Shown: positions 12,761 to 25,053, counted from the stretch's first letter. The stretch is 64,000 nucleotides of DNA from Pyrus communis (GCF_963583255.1 NC_084817.1:7570121-7634120); one strand, 5' to 3'. Program-made: numbers and translations. Notes: generated by a model not told the origin, from the sequence alone.

Positions 12761-13464
12761 TATGTGATATATGGACCCTTCTACACACTTGGATCCCCGA
12801 TTGTAGAATCATGCATGTATTATAGGTTTTCACATGGTCATGTATATTGGTGAATGAACGGTGTATGTATGAATCCACACGTAGTTGAGATTAGACCGAA
12901 TCAATTCCGAATGCAGCCTGCAATCACAAATCAAAAACCTAATTAGATAAGTAAAGAAAAATAACAAGAATTAAAAGTTGCAATTTTTTTTTTCTTTCAA
13001 TTTTCTGATTTTTTTTCTTCTGATTTTTGTAATTAGCAATAAAAACAGGAAAATAAAATAAACGAAATAAAAAGAAAAGAGTTAGAAAAATTGGGTTGCC
13101 TCCCAATTAGCGTTTTAGTTAACGTCTATAGCTAGACGTAGAGGAAAGAATTGAAGATCACGTCATTTGTTCCCTTGGAGTTAACTACTTCTTGATAGCA
13201 TCATACGACAACAGTAGGTATGGAATGAGTTGTTGTTTATCAGTGGTTGAATTCTTCATAATTGCCCTTCTATGTAAATGAATCTTTGTGCTCAAATAAG
13301 GTTGTTTCCAGTGAGGTTTATGTTTCCGTCGAGCTGCCTTGAACCTTGTATTTAAGGCCCACAACCTCTGCACTGGCAGAATTTCTTTACGAGGAATTTG
13401 GTTGTCACGGAATTCATCCTGATTTTCTTTAAATTTGATGAATTGTGATGTTTGCGTGTCCAAT

Positions 13465-14031
13465 TCAGCAACCAGAATTTTCTGAATCAGTAGCCGGTTG
13501 CTTCAAATCCAAAATGGTCAGAGTAGTCAAAAGCTGATCATGTGATGTCTGATATACTGATTTTGAATAAACAGCTTCTAACATATCAATTTTTGTGCAT
13601 TCGTGCAACCCTGTTGGGAAGGGTTCTGGTGGCACATAAACTTGGGGAGGAGAAGATTGTGGGGAAATTGTTTCACGATCAGCAGGTGGTGTTTCCTCCC
13701 TTGGGCATGATTGGCTGGCAGATTGCTCTTCCGTTTCTACACCAATTTCCTTTTGATCATCATAGCTTTTCCCACGATTTATTAATGGTTGAATCTGAAA
13801 TTCGTGATTATTTCTTTCGATGTACAACTCAGTTGATTCCAACAATTTAGAGAGTTTGTCTTCCACTGAAAGCTTTTGTGGCACATTAAACTTCTCAAAA
13901 TACTGCTCAATATGTTTTTTCAAACTTGGAGTGTAGAACTCTGAATAAGGATTGTTCCAATGCCTTTTTGAGTCGGTTTCATATCGATATGCTTCTGGAC
14001 AAACTGATGAAAATATTCTCTCTTGGGACAC
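13465..14031 (-). CDS. 188-aa ORF inside the LARD, function unknown
   Basis: The longest sense-strand frame of the element, starting about 260 bases inside the primer site, where gag normally lies. The protein is hydrophilic. Its N-terminal half has an acidic/basic helical look (FNVPQKLSVEDKLSKLLES near residue 50) and the C-terminal half is proline-rich. No zinc knuckle, protease or other known motif is visible. A second short frame (13463-13185) follows directly. It could be a gag relic or an unrelated element-specific protein. Whether it is translated is unknown. Confidence 0.45.
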   Translation of the reverse strand: MSQERIFSSVCPEAYRYETDSKRHWNNPYSEFYTPSLKKHIEQYFEKFNVPQKLSVEDKLSKLLESTELYIERNNHEFQIQPLINRGKSYDDQKEIGVETEEQSASQSCPREETPPADRETISPQSSPPQVYVPPEPFPTGLHECTKIDMLEAVYSKSVYQTSHDQLLTTLTILDLKQPATDSENSGC

Positions 14032-14293
14032 TGCAAAATATCATTCGTCTTCAAATAGCAAAGAGCACAAATTGTAGGGTTAAATCATAAGAAACCCCAT
14101 TTTGCAAATGTGACCCATAAAGGCGGTCCTCTTGGTTGTATATTGAATCTAGGAAGAGGAACACAGTCCATTGTCGCACAAATTGTAACCTAAAAATAAA
14201 AAATAAAACAAAATCAAAATCAAGTAAATAAAAAGTTATATACAAAAATAATTAACTAAGAATATGATAAACAACACAAATTATTTAAAACAA

Positions 14294-14311
14294 TTCCCGG
14301 CAACGACGTCA
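14294..14311 (-). other. Primer binding site, tRNA-Asp type
   Basis: The plus strand reads ttcccggcaacgacgtca. This is the 3' end of plant tRNA-Asp including CCA, with two mismatches. It lies 6 bases from the LTR and sets the element's direction as minus. Confidence 0.75.
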
Positions 14312-14317
14312 ATTTCT

Positions 14318-15747
14318 TGATAGGAATTTTACCACCTACAAAAGTAGGGATAAAAACATTTAAAAATACTTGCAAGAGTACAAAGTTGTCGTAGTATAAC
14401 AGCTCAAGCAAGGTAGTTTTCCACAGGGATTGAATGAATAATTCATGTAAATACCAAATCTTAATTAACTATTTGAAAACAAAATTTGGAAAATGCTGAT
14501 TTTATGACCTAAAATATTAAAAACGAATTTAATTAAAAAAAACGATTAAATAAATTGGGAAAGTAAAGAAAACAAAAGAAAATAGTTTTGAATATCAATT
14601 TGAGCACTAGGGTTTCGCCGTCACCTTAACAATCCTAAATAGTTCTTTCAATTACTTATGAATTACACATTCATATTTCGAAGGTTAGGTTTTCCTAAAG
14701 TATACCCTACTTGGAACCTCCAACATCGAACGTATATCTAACATGCAACCCGTCCGTGACGATCGAACGTGAACATGCAAGACTCATTAAATTTTATGAA
14801 AACCTTCTGAAAAACCATATAACCCTTAAGACATGTCGTCCATCCTAAGAAGTTACACATATTAACCATAAGAAGCCAGTGCCAATTTCAGGGACAACCC
14901 TCTGCCAAAATTGCATCAAATTGCTTTTCTAAACATCCTAATGGTTTAAAGCACAATGATTAATAATTCAAAATACGTATGTATAATATCATAAGCAAAT
15001 TGAAAAGAAACTACATATTCTTGCTAAGGCTCGTGGCCTCGCCCTAGCAAACGAAACTAGTTACTAACAACCATAAAACAAAATATTATTAAAAACATGG
15101 ATAGAAAACACCTTGAAAACAAACTTGAATCGTCAAGGCTCTCTAAAGCCAAAGTATTGCGTTCTCCCCCCTCTTTTAATGGCTAAAAAGTCTTATTTAT
15201 ACTACTAGAAAATAAAACCCTACCTTGAACAGGTCTTAGTATAAAACTAGGAAACATAATTAAATGATAAAACAGAAAATAAAAGGTTTCCTATTTGAAC
15301 TAGAATTCGGAGTTCTCAGAAAATCACACTTTTGACCGACCAAATCAACTATGATTTTGTCCCAAAAGGTCTCTTTTGAAAGATGAAGACGTCCCCTACA
15401 AATTCTCAGAAGAAATCTTCCTCAAAATATACCATCTTGACCTCTAAAATACCCAAAGAGTCCAGAAACATCAATCTGGGAAAGCTGCACGCTGGGCCTT
15501 AATTTCATCGCCACAGTCAAACGGCTTGGTAGAAAAATCTGGAATTTTGATACAATTATCTTGAAAGGCACAAGAACATCCTCCAATTGGAATCACTCCA
15601 AAATTCATCCGTTTGATCACTTTTTTCTCTAGAGGAATGAATGCCCTACATTGAAAATACATTACAAAGTATCAAAATTCTACCAAAATAACCAATAAAT
15701 TAATACTAATAATAGGGTAAAATATATAGTAAAATATCGACTCATCA
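14318..15747 (-). repeat. 5' LTR of the LARD-like element
   Basis: 1,430 bases, direct repeat of 9316-10794. It is the 5' LTR in the element's own minus-strand orientation, since the primer binding site adjoins it. Confidence 0.85.
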
Positions 15748-15752
15748 GTACC

Positions 15753-16502
15753 CAAAGGTAAATAACACGTTTTAAGAGATTAGGAGAGCTCATAACTAAG
15801 TTGAAAGTTGAGATGACACGTCAGAAGAATGTCATCCTAATTATCGTGTTTGCTCATACTTTCTTTTATCAACAATTATTATTTATAAGATTTGAACTCA
15901 GCACTAACAAAACAGAACTACTCAGTATTGTTAGATTAAATGATCATTGTGATGTTATAACATAATTTAGAATCTATTATCACACATGTTTTGTGATTTT
16001 AGATTATTAGAGCACTTTGATATTTGGTGCTTTTGATAACATTGATAATAGGCACATAGATATGCATCCAATTTTGTGCTCCAAAAAAGATTTAGATTAG
16101 TCTAAAGTGCCTAAGTGGCTTCCATATACCACTTTTAGAAGTTTGAAATGCTTAAAAAGAGAGAAGAAAAAAGCAGAATACCTTTGGAAAAAAAAAGCAT
16201 ATGTGAACGTAGAAAATGAAGGCTGCATAAGCAAAAGTATACCATCTAGTAACTAGACTACTTCATCATGTAAAAATTAAGAAAATAATTGCTCTTTTTG
16301 AACACCAAACATGTTAATGGAGTGGTTAATAGGATACTATAAGAGCCTAATGACATTGTTCTTACATAAACTTCTCAAATTATATCTAATAACAACACTT
16401 AAGTCAGTTGCAACTCGCCCAAGGCATCTGTTCGTAGCAAAATCCTTTTATCTAATACACATAGCTATATGCCGATATCGAAGCATTTACTAATTTTTGG
16501 TT
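15753..16502. other. Spacer between the two LTR elements
   Basis: AT-rich DNA with no gene, no clear repeat structure and no RNA gene that I can see. Confidence 0.6.
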
Positions 16503-16507
16503 CACTT

Positions 16508-16779
16508 TGTTAACAGTATATAATGAATGGTTAGATAGTGTGCCATGTGTCAATGGATTAGTAGGTTTGTTATAAGGAGGTTAAGGTAGTTATAAGGAGT
16601 CTTAGTGAACAAGCTTGTGGTGTGAATAATAACAAATGTAATGAATGTAATTCAACAAGATAGAAAATATTATAACAATACATTTCTCTTTCTCTCTACA
16701 TTTCTTTGCTTATCTCTCTAAAATCTTCATAGTCATTTCTGCATTATTACATTTCTGCAACATAATCAGTTGCTTTACA
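16508..16779 (+). repeat. 5' LTR of the Copia element
   Basis: 272 bases, almost identical to 20284-20556. The left flank is the target duplication cactt. Confidence 0.95.
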
Positions 16780-16810
16780 TGGTGTCATTCGCCAATCAAG
16801 CTATTCTTGC

Positions 16811-19800
16811 TTGAACGGTTATCTCGATCTTGGATCTCTTGCTGATACATGTCGATTCAGAAATATAGAGGCTGTTATAGTTGAAGGGTGCCAGATTTGC
16901 GGCAAGAAGAATCACACTGCCCAGTTTTGCCATTTTCGAAATGCAAATATGTCTGGCATCACTCATCAAATGACTGCAATGCATGTCAACTCCTCACTAT
17001 CCACTCCAACATCAAATGCTTTTTCTCAGCAGTTTTGGCTTACAGATTCAGGAGCAACAAATCATCTCACTGCAGACTTGCAGAATCTTTCCTTGGCTAC
17101 GCCTTTCCCATCCACAGGGACCATTCAAACTGCCAATGGTGTAGGTTTATCAATTTCACATACTGGTTCATCTGTCATTCATACACCTACTCAAAAGTTG
17201 AAGCTTAATTCAGTGTTATATGTTCCGAGAATTACTCAGAATCTGTTATCTGTGCACAGACTCTGTCTCGATAACAATTGTTGGCTAATTTTTTATGCTT
17301 TTTATTTCTGGATTCAGGACAAAGCCACAGGGAGGATTCTGTACAAGGGGAAGTGTAGTAATGGGTTATATCCAATACCAATATCCAGACCAACTGTGCT
17401 TAAGCATCAAGGATTTAAAGCTGCATTTCTTGGACAACAAGTGCATTCCAGTTTCTGGCATAGTAGACTAGGTCACCCCTCAAATTCTATTGTCTCCACT
17501 ATACTTAGAAAATCTAATATTCCAGTTTCTTCTGATGTATTACCTTCTTTGTGTCATTCTTGCTTACAAGGCAAATTCAGCAAGTTACCTTTTTCCCCAT
17601 CTGTGTCAAAATATGTAATTCCCTTTGAAATAGTGCATAGTGATGTATGGGGCCCTGCTCTCTGTACCTCTATTGATGGATACAAATACTATGTGACATT
17701 CATTGATGAATGCACTAGATATTATTGGTTGTTTCCTTTGCATAATAAAAGTGAAGTATGTTCTGTGTTTATTCGGTTATATCAATTCATTTTCAATCAC
17801 TTTGCAGTCAGTATTAAAACCTTACAGAGTGATGGGGGTGGGGAGTATACAAGTATTGTTTTTCAATCTTTTTTTATAGACAAGGGAATCACTCATCAAA
17901 TTTCATGTCCTTATACTCCAGAGCAAAATGGACTGGCAGAAAGAAAACATAGACATATTGTTGAAACCTCAATCACATTGCTACAGACTGCATCCCTACC
18001 TGCATTTTTCTGGTCATTTGCTTGTCAAACTGCAGTCTACCTTATCAACATGATGTCTTCCTCAACTATAAATAACCAATCCCCATTTGAGGTTCTTTTT
18101 CAATCTGTTCCAAATGTTCAACACCTGAAGATTTTTGGTTGTGCATGTTTCCCATTCTTAAAGCCTTATACTAGTAACAAACTTCAACCTAAAACCAACA
18201 TATGCATTTTCTGGGATATGCATCTAAGTACAAGGGCTATATTTGTTTTGATGTTAGCTCAAAGCGATCTTACATCTCAAGGCATGTGATATTTGATGAG
18301 TGTGATTTCCCATATTCCTCTTTTGTCTCAAAGTCATATATCCATTCACAGAGGTCTAGTTCTCAAAATCCTGTGAGTTCAGTGTCTGTTACTAATACCA
18401 ATACAATTGTTGGAGCACCATCAACCTTTTTTGTGTCTAGTCCTAGTGTTACCCCTAATTCTGCCAATGCCAGATTTCTCCAGTTTCCCAATACACTGGA
18501 TCCATCTCAGTCACCATCAACAGAAGACACAAGACAACCCATTACTGGCACTTCACCCCAGTGTATTTCCTCTGCCATCCCTGTGGTTCCTGAGTTTCAA
18601 CCAGAAACTTTACAAGTAATTCTTCCTATTCCTCCATTAAACTTACACCCTATGCAAACACGATCCAAAAGTGGCATTGTCAAGAAGAAAGCATTCTTTG
18701 CCATGGCCTCCGAGAATACAGAAGTGGATTTATCTCAAATTGAACCAGTTTCTTACAAATCTGCTCTGAAATCTCCAGTATGGTTTAAAGCTATGGAAGA
18801 GGAAATCCAAGCCTTACATTCTCAGCACACTTGGTCCTTGGTTCCCTTACCATCAAATAGAAATCTTGTGGGGTGTAAGTGGGTTTTTAAGATAAAGAGG
18901 CATGCCAATGGAACTATTTCAAGATACAAGGCTAGGCTTGTGGCTAAGGGGTTCAATCAAGAGGCAGAGATAGATTATGGTGAAACATTCAGCCCTGTAG
19001 TTAAGCCTACTACAGTGAGACTTGTTCTTGCTTTAGCTGCACAGTTTGGTTGGGATTTAAGACAGCTTGATGTCAAAAATGCATTTTTGCATGGAATCTT
19101 GCAAGAAGAGGTTTACATGGCACAACCTCCTGGTTTTGTGGATTCTATCTATTCATCATCAGCATGCAAACTTCACAAGTCTCTATATAGTCTCAAACAA
19201 GCCCCAAAGGCATGGAATGAGAGGTTTACTAATTTTCTGCCTTCTCTGGGGTTTCAAACGACTTATGCAGATACTTCCTTGTTTGTCAAACACACTGAAT
19301 CTGGGGTTGTCATCCTCCTTCTTTATGTGGATGATATAATCATCACAGGGAGTGCAACCACTGTCATTCCAGAAGTCATTGCTGCATTGGCAACAGAATT
19401 TGATATAAAGGATCTGGGATCACTCCACTATTTTCTTGGAATTCAAATTACACAAACTGCAGAAGGGTTATTTCTTTCCCAGCATAAGTATGTTAATGAT
19501 CTGTTGACAAGGACAGAAACGCATCAGTCAAAGCCTTGTGCCACTCCTTGCTTGCCTCATCATCAGCTTCTTAAGGATGATGGAACACCATTTGATAATC
19601 CTGTGTTGTACAGAAGCATCGTGGGAGCATTACAATATTTCACCTTCACAAGACCCGACATTGCATTTTCTGTGCATCAGGTCTGTCAGTTCATGCATTG
19701 TCCTATGGAGTCCCATTACTTGGCTGTCAAACGGATATTACGATATCTTAAAGGGACTCAACATTATGGTATTCAATATGTCAAAGGTGAGTTGGAGTTG

Positions 19801-20289
19801 AATACATTTAGTGATGCTGACTGGGTAGGGGATCACAATAACAGAAGATCCACAACTGGATTTGTTGCTTTCTTAGGGAATAATCCAATATCGTGATCAT
19901 CCAAGAAGCAAAATACAGTATCTCGCTCATCAACGGAAGTAGAATATAGAGCCATTGCTACAACAGCTACTGAGATCGATTGGATAAAACAGATTCTTGC
20001 ATTTCTGCAGATTGACATATTAACTCCTTCAACAATGTTTTGTGATAATTTGTCCGCAATTGCTCTTACCTGCAATCCAGTGATGCATCAAAGAACCAAA
20101 CATATTGAGATTGACATACATTTTGTTCGGGAAAGGGTTGCTAAACAATTACTTCATATGCAGTTTGTTTCTTCTACTGAGCAATTTGTTGATATCCTGA
20201 CAAAGGGGCTTTCTGCACCATTGTTTCGTGCTCATTGTTGCAATCTCAACCTTCGTGATCCTCCTCCTGAGCTTGAGGGAGGATGTTAA
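16811..20289 (+). pseudogene. Copia gag-pol remnant, one frameshift and one nonsense codon
   Basis: First frame 16811-18289: CCHC zinc knuckle (CQICGKKNHTAQFC), protease DSGA, a GAG-pre-integrase block (FWHSRLGHPSN) and integrase with HSDVWGP, LQSDGGGEY and the Glu of PEQNGLAERKH. Second frame 18202-20289: reverse transcriptase with CKWVFKIK, QLDVKNAFLHG and YVDD, then RNase H with SDADWVGD and TKHIEIDIHF. A one-base loss in a T-run near 18208-18212 separates the frames. A TGA at 19894-19896 replaces the Trp expected in ISWSSKKQ. With gag absent and pol broken, this copy is nonautonomous. Confidence 0.92.
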
Positions 20290-20556
20290 CAGTATATAAT
20301 GAATGGTTAGATAGTGTGCCATGTGTCAATGGATTAGTAGGTTTGTTATAAGGAGGTTAAGGTAGTTATAAGGAGTCTTAGTGAACAAGCTTGTGGTGTG
20401 AATATATAACAAATGTAATGAATGTAATTCAACAAGATAGAAAATATTATAACAATACATTTCTCTTTCTCTCTACATTTCTTTCCTTATCTCTCTAAAA
20501 TCTTCATGGTCATTTCTGCATTATTACATTTCTGCAACATAATCAGTTGCTTTACA
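20284..20556 (+). repeat. 3' LTR of the Copia element
   Basis: 273 bases. Its first bases overlap the stop codon (TAA at 20287-20289) of the element's polyprotein. Read on the minus strand it now forms the DNA immediately 3' of the permease coding region. Confidence 0.95.
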
Positions 20557-20560
20557 CACT

Positions 20561-23500
20561 TCACTCTTTAAATTGGAAGACCTTGTAGGCTTTGAGACCC
20601 TTATACAGACCATGAATGGCACCAGATGCTGCGGCCAAAGAAAGAAGCAAGCACAAAAAGTTAAACAATTGGAGCCCAAACCATCTAATTGTACATTTCC
20701 CAATCTTGTTCTGCACAATGTGCATCTTCACCGGAAGGTACACTATGAGTGGCCAGTAGGCCAGGGCTCCAAGAAGGCCAAGCATGTCGGAGAAGAATGG
20801 CAGAGCTATGGAAAGAAACGAGACCAACACCCCATAGGCTGTCCTCCATGACATCCTAAACATGTTGATGTTAAACTTTACCTTCCCTAGTCTGATTGGG
20901 ATCTCCCTGTTTACGAACTTGGACTTCGGCCACCTCCTTCTAGCCAATAGTTCAATAACACGAAACACCGGTTGGCAAAGTACCTGCTCAAATAGAATAA
21001 CACCGACCTTAAGTTTATACATTAACAGTCTAACTTGTTATATTATTAAAAATGTCAATTCGAACAACATATTTAGATATATAATATTTCACTTAGCTCA
21101 TGAGGAATAACATATTATATTTATAATATTTATAATATGAAATATTATGTTATTATATTGTTAATTTGACATATTTAAACAAGATTTATATCAATAATCA
21201 CTAAGAAAACATCATCAACAGTCACTAACATAAGTGGCACAAATGATAGGGTGGCTAAAGCTTTTACTCACTGATAGTCATGCATGTTATTATTAGGCAC
21301 TCATAGTGCTTTTACTCACCTCATTTTATGCTACTAAACTATTGGAATGTATTCTTGTAGTGAGTTTAGATTGTCAGTTATAAAAAACGTAACGTGTCAA
21401 ACTATCTAGCAAAATAAAATCTTCTGACGTGATATTGTTGTCTTCATGTTTGAGCACACTTGAGAAGCATAAATTTAGGGAAAAGGTATATATATAATAT
21501 ATGTACCTGATATGCACCAACTATGTGCACCACAATGAAAACATTAGCCATATCAACAAGCCAGAAGGCTACATCATCTCCAAAACCAGCTAGTAGGTTT
21601 TCTGGGGTTTTATCTCCAAATGCAGCATATCCCAACGTACCACACATCATGAACAATATTAACATAACCAAACCCGCTACTGACACAGCCTTCTTCATCA
21701 CTTTGTTTTCTGGTGGCGATGTCTTTAGAGTGTCCTGAAAATTAATAAAATGCAATATAATGTATAAAACTAAACCTAAATAGAAAAAGCGTCAGTATAT
21801 TTTTTATAAGTGAGAAAAGAAAGAACTAATTAATTGACTTGGCAATTGGGATGTCTCACTTGGATATCCAAAAGCACTAGAGCATATGAGCAAGCAAAGG
21901 CAATATCTCCAGCTGCTGCAAACATCCTCCAAATTTTTTCAGATAAAGGCAGGTCCGCTCCTGCAAGAGAAGTTTTTCCTCCATGCCCTGCCCAATCAAA
22001 ATTTTAAATTATTTCTAGATTGTACTATTATCCTAGTTTGAAGAAGTTCTTATATACGGACGTCATGTCAATATGTGGCACTACTGACACAAATGATAGG
22101 CTTAGGCGAAACCAACATGCCTGCAATGGAGCCCACTTTTTGTGTGAGTATGTAGTGCCACATACGTAAAACTTTGTCAATAGTTTTTTGGACGGAGAGA
22201 ACTTACCTGCTATGATTTTTGACATGGAAAGTCCAATTCCGATAAAGGCATACCCAAAAGACATAATTGCTGCAAGCTTTGAGAGCCAAGAGAGCTTGTG
22301 AAAATTTGGGAGTTGTGATAAGAGAATTTCTACAATTCCAAATGCAATCACATGTGGAATGTTGGAGAACTTGCATGGGTCATCACTACCATGTTTGCGA
22401 TGGCAATTCGATTTCTGTATGGCTCTGATTACTCAAATTCACATAAAAATTCGAATTAGTTATTAGTCTAGTGATATTAATTTCTTAATTTTTCATCTGC
22501 AAATAAAGAACAAATAAGAAAAAAACTTACATCATGCTCTTTGCCGTAGTTATCGTAAAGCCAACTCCAATGGTAGCAAGATTTAAATATATCATCAATC
22601 CACAGAACTTGTAAATTGTTCCGCCTAATAGGTTGAAGAAATTAAAGACAAATATAGTAGTAACAAAAATTTGACCATGAAAAATAACGGAAAATGCTCT
22701 AATTTACTACTCTACGTACTATTCAAAGTGAATGTAATACCACGTAAGCAACCCACGTATCCATTTCTGTCTGATGCAATAACGGTATTTCATTCACTTT
22801 GAATAGCAGTGGCGGTGGACTAGAGCATTTTCCAAACATAAATTTGCATGAGAGTTTCCAATTAAATCGTATGAGTATTTTACCTAAATAGGCTTTGACA
22901 GCCTCCATGTAAGAGTAATTTCTCTTGCCAGTGACTGGGTCTGGGAATCTGTAGCAATCTGCTAAGAGAGTAGCAGCATAAAGTGCACCAAATGTGCAGA
23001 ACAAGAGAATGGAAATGCCACCAAGCCAGCCAAGTTGAGCCATTGCCCATGCCAAAGAGAGCACTCCAGCACCAACTGATGCTGTGATTATGTGTGCACA
23101 CGCACTCCACACTGTCCCTGCATATATGCCACATAAAAAGAAGATTAATATCTTTTGACGAAGGAAGAGGTCGAGCGCCTCGTTGCACTTGCATGTGAAA
23201 AAAAATGTTAAAAAATTAAAATCTAATTTAAGTCGCACTATCTTGTATTAACAGCCTGTATTAGTTGATGGAGAGATTTTTTAATGTGACGGGAACACGA
23301 GGTGGTACACCACGTGTCATTATACAAATGGTGAGATATGTATGTTAAAAAGTTAATAACTTAAAAAATACAATTTCCCACAACTTGTATAAAAACACGT
23401 GGTGTACACTTTTTGTGTTCCGATCACAAGGAAAATTTTTCCTAGTTGATGAACAACCAGTATTAATTGATGAACAGCCATTATTAATTGATTCGAGTGT

Positions 23501-24462
23501 CAGCACAAAGGAGATTCAGAGAAGATTTCAATCCTACTCTAAAAATGAGCCGTCTAATTTTGATTTTCAAATTGTTTTTTTTTGCATATATATGCGGAAA
23601 TATTTTCAAATTGTTAAATTCAAACAAAAAGCCCAAACAAAACCAGAATCTGACTACATTAATTAATTTCCAAATTATTAATAGTAGTTTCCAAAGAAAG
23701 TTTGTTACATGCATAAATGGCTGTATTTCAGTTGACCCAAATAAAAAGACTCTATGACTCTATTGAAGGTTTTTTTACCACCTTTTTTCTAAGAAAATTA
23801 TTCAAGGCATACTTGAAATATTTTTTTTGCATACACAATTACGTATATCTGACACTCATTTTTACCTTTCATATACATTGTTAATTTTTATCTTTTCATT
23901 TTCTTCAATTCATTCTATCCGACGGTCACAAATTAAGAAGAACGTATAGAAAGTAAAAAAATGTGTGTAAATAGCACCACTCTAAATTAATACTTCGTGT
24001 AATATTTAAAATAAATGCAATTTTCTCCTAAAGAAACCAGGAATATATGCTATTTTTTTATCAGCAAAACGATGCAATAATCTAGACATCAAAATTTTTT
24101 ATTTTTTTTATTTCTGAACTGCTGCTTCTAGGTAATTCTTATGTAATTGCCAGTTTCCACCCAGTCTTCCTCAGCCCAAATATTGGAAGGAAAAGAAAAA
24201 GAAGGTAGATAAATTTATTAAAGGAGAAAAGAGATCAATTTTATTACAGGAGATATATTGAAAACAAGATGAAAGTAAGCCTGTATATAGCGAAAAAGAG
24301 GTTAAAAACATGGCAGAGAGAAACTAAAAAGAACATACCAGTTCTTTTCGATTTTCCGTCATCGTCTACATCTGCTTTTTCTCCATTTTGGAGAGGATTG
24401 AAACCAATTTCACATAATTCATTCTGAAATTCATGATCAATCACGCTAGTAGTACTCGCCAT
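20561..24462 (-). CDS. Amino acid permease (AAP family), seven exons, complete
   Basis: Proton-coupled amino acid importer of the AAAP/AAP family in the plasma membrane. Exons (minus): 24462-24339, 23117-22884, 22624-22531, 22424-22207, 21987-21860, 21734-21507, 20983-20561. All introns have GT..AG ends and the phases join to 482 aa, the usual AAP length. Features: hydrophilic acidic N-terminus of about 40 residues, then GTVWSACAHIITASVGAGVL opening the first span, LADCYRFPDPVTGKRNYSY, IAFGIVEILLSQLPNF, GDIAFACSYALVLLDIQ, and a C-terminal pair of spans. Some positions differ from the commonest AAP text (for example SVGAG), so it may be a divergent subgroup. A Copia element lies 4 bases past the TGA at 20561-20563, so the 3' UTR is now LTR-derived. 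Intron 1 contains a MITE. Confidence 0.93.
23286..23427. mobile_element. MITE in permease intron 1
   Basis: About 40-base terminal inverted repeats: gtgacgggaacac... tacaccacgtgt at the left and the complement (gtgatcggaacac ... tacaccacgtgt) at the right. The middle is AT-rich. A diverged relative lies at 27380-27517. Confidence 0.7.
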
Positions 24463-24545
24463 GTCTGCCTAAGGAAGCTCTTCCTTTCAGATAAAACTCT
24501 GCAGAGTCTTTGGGAGATGAGTATAGATACATAGATATGTATATA

Positions 24546-24554
24546 GATATATAG
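24546..24554 (-). promoter_or_regulatory. Candidate TATA box of the permease gene
   Basis: CTATATATC on the gene strand, 84 bases upstream of the start codon, inside a stretch with several TATA-like words, so the exact box is uncertain. Confidence 0.35.
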
Positions 24555-24605
24555 ATGGGCCCTTTATGGGGAGGGACTCTCATTTTTGAAAAAAGAAAGA
24601 AAGAA

Positions 24606-24917
24606 GGAATTAGTTATGGGACTCACTTCACATCAAACTTTAACAATCTGAACTGTTTATGTTGTAAATCTCGATTCATACATCATCCTTACAAAAATTC
24701 AGTTCAATTAAAAATCATTTGCTCATTCAATTTGTCACGATAAAATTTCAATGTTTCTTAGACTATAGTGTTCGTCAATTTCTTTGAACTCACTAAGATA
24801 CCTCAAATATTTCCGATTTGGTTAATATTTTGCTAAAATGATTTATGAGATGTATCTTGAAAATAAATAATTTAGATTGTTAAAGTTCAATGTTGTTTGA
24901 ACCCCCAACTAATTTCC
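24606..24917. mobile_element. MITE, second copy of the 6612-6985 family
   Basis: Left end ggaattagttatgggactca and right end (complement ggaaattagttgggggttca) are inverted repeats of about 55 bases, sharing the cactt..acatcaaactttaacaatc text with the copy at 6652. It lies in the permease promoter region, about 145 bases upstream of the start codon. Confidence 0.65.
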
Positions 24918-25053
24918 TTTTGAAAAAAAAAAGAGAATATAATCTCTTTTCTTAAAGTATCTGGATATATAGATATCTACAAGACTACAAACTTCCACTC
25001 TCAAAAATGGTGGATGCATTAATACTTTCTTATCGTGCATGTGTTATTTTATA

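Larger units (their letters stand above)
9316..15747 (-). mobile_element. LARD-like LTR retrotransposon, full length, no recognisable pol
   Basis: Two direct LTRs (9316-10794 and 14318-15747), each beginning TGAT and ending ATCA, flank a 3.5-kb interior. Flanks gtgcc (9311-9315) and gtacc (15748-15752) are a 5-bp target duplication with one change. On the minus strand the LTR at 14318-15747 is the 5' LTR, because a tRNA-Asp-type primer site lies just inside it and a purine-rich tract lies just before the other LTR. No protease, reverse transcriptase, RNase H or integrase motif is found, so it is a large nonautonomous derivative needing enzymes in trans. The interior contains the text TTGGGAGGCAACCC (minus strand, about 13088-13107), which I associate with Tat/Ogre-related elements. 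Confidence 0.85.
16508..20556 (+). mobile_element. Copia-type LTR retrotransposon, gag-deleted, recent
   Basis: 4,049 bases with LTRs 16508-16779 and 20284-20556, both starting TGTTAACAG and ending TTACA. A perfect 5-bp target duplication cactt lies at 16503-16507 and 20557-20561. The LTRs differ by two substitutions and one 1-base indel, so insertion is recent. A tggtgtca primer site directly follows the 5' LTR. The zinc knuckle begins about 110 bases after the 5' LTR, so nearly all of gag is missing. Domain order protease, integrase, reverse transcriptase, RNase H is the Copia order. The right end is 4 bases downstream of the permease stop codon. Confidence 0.95.

Noticed and set aside
14294..14311. 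Possible tRNA-Asp gene
   Set aside because: Only the 18-base 3' end matches; no acceptor partner, arms or Pol III boxes. It is the retroelement primer site.
20573..21110. Plus-strand open frames opposite permease exon 7
   Set aside because: Shadow frames; the minus-strand reading gives a full AAP with seven phase-matched exons.
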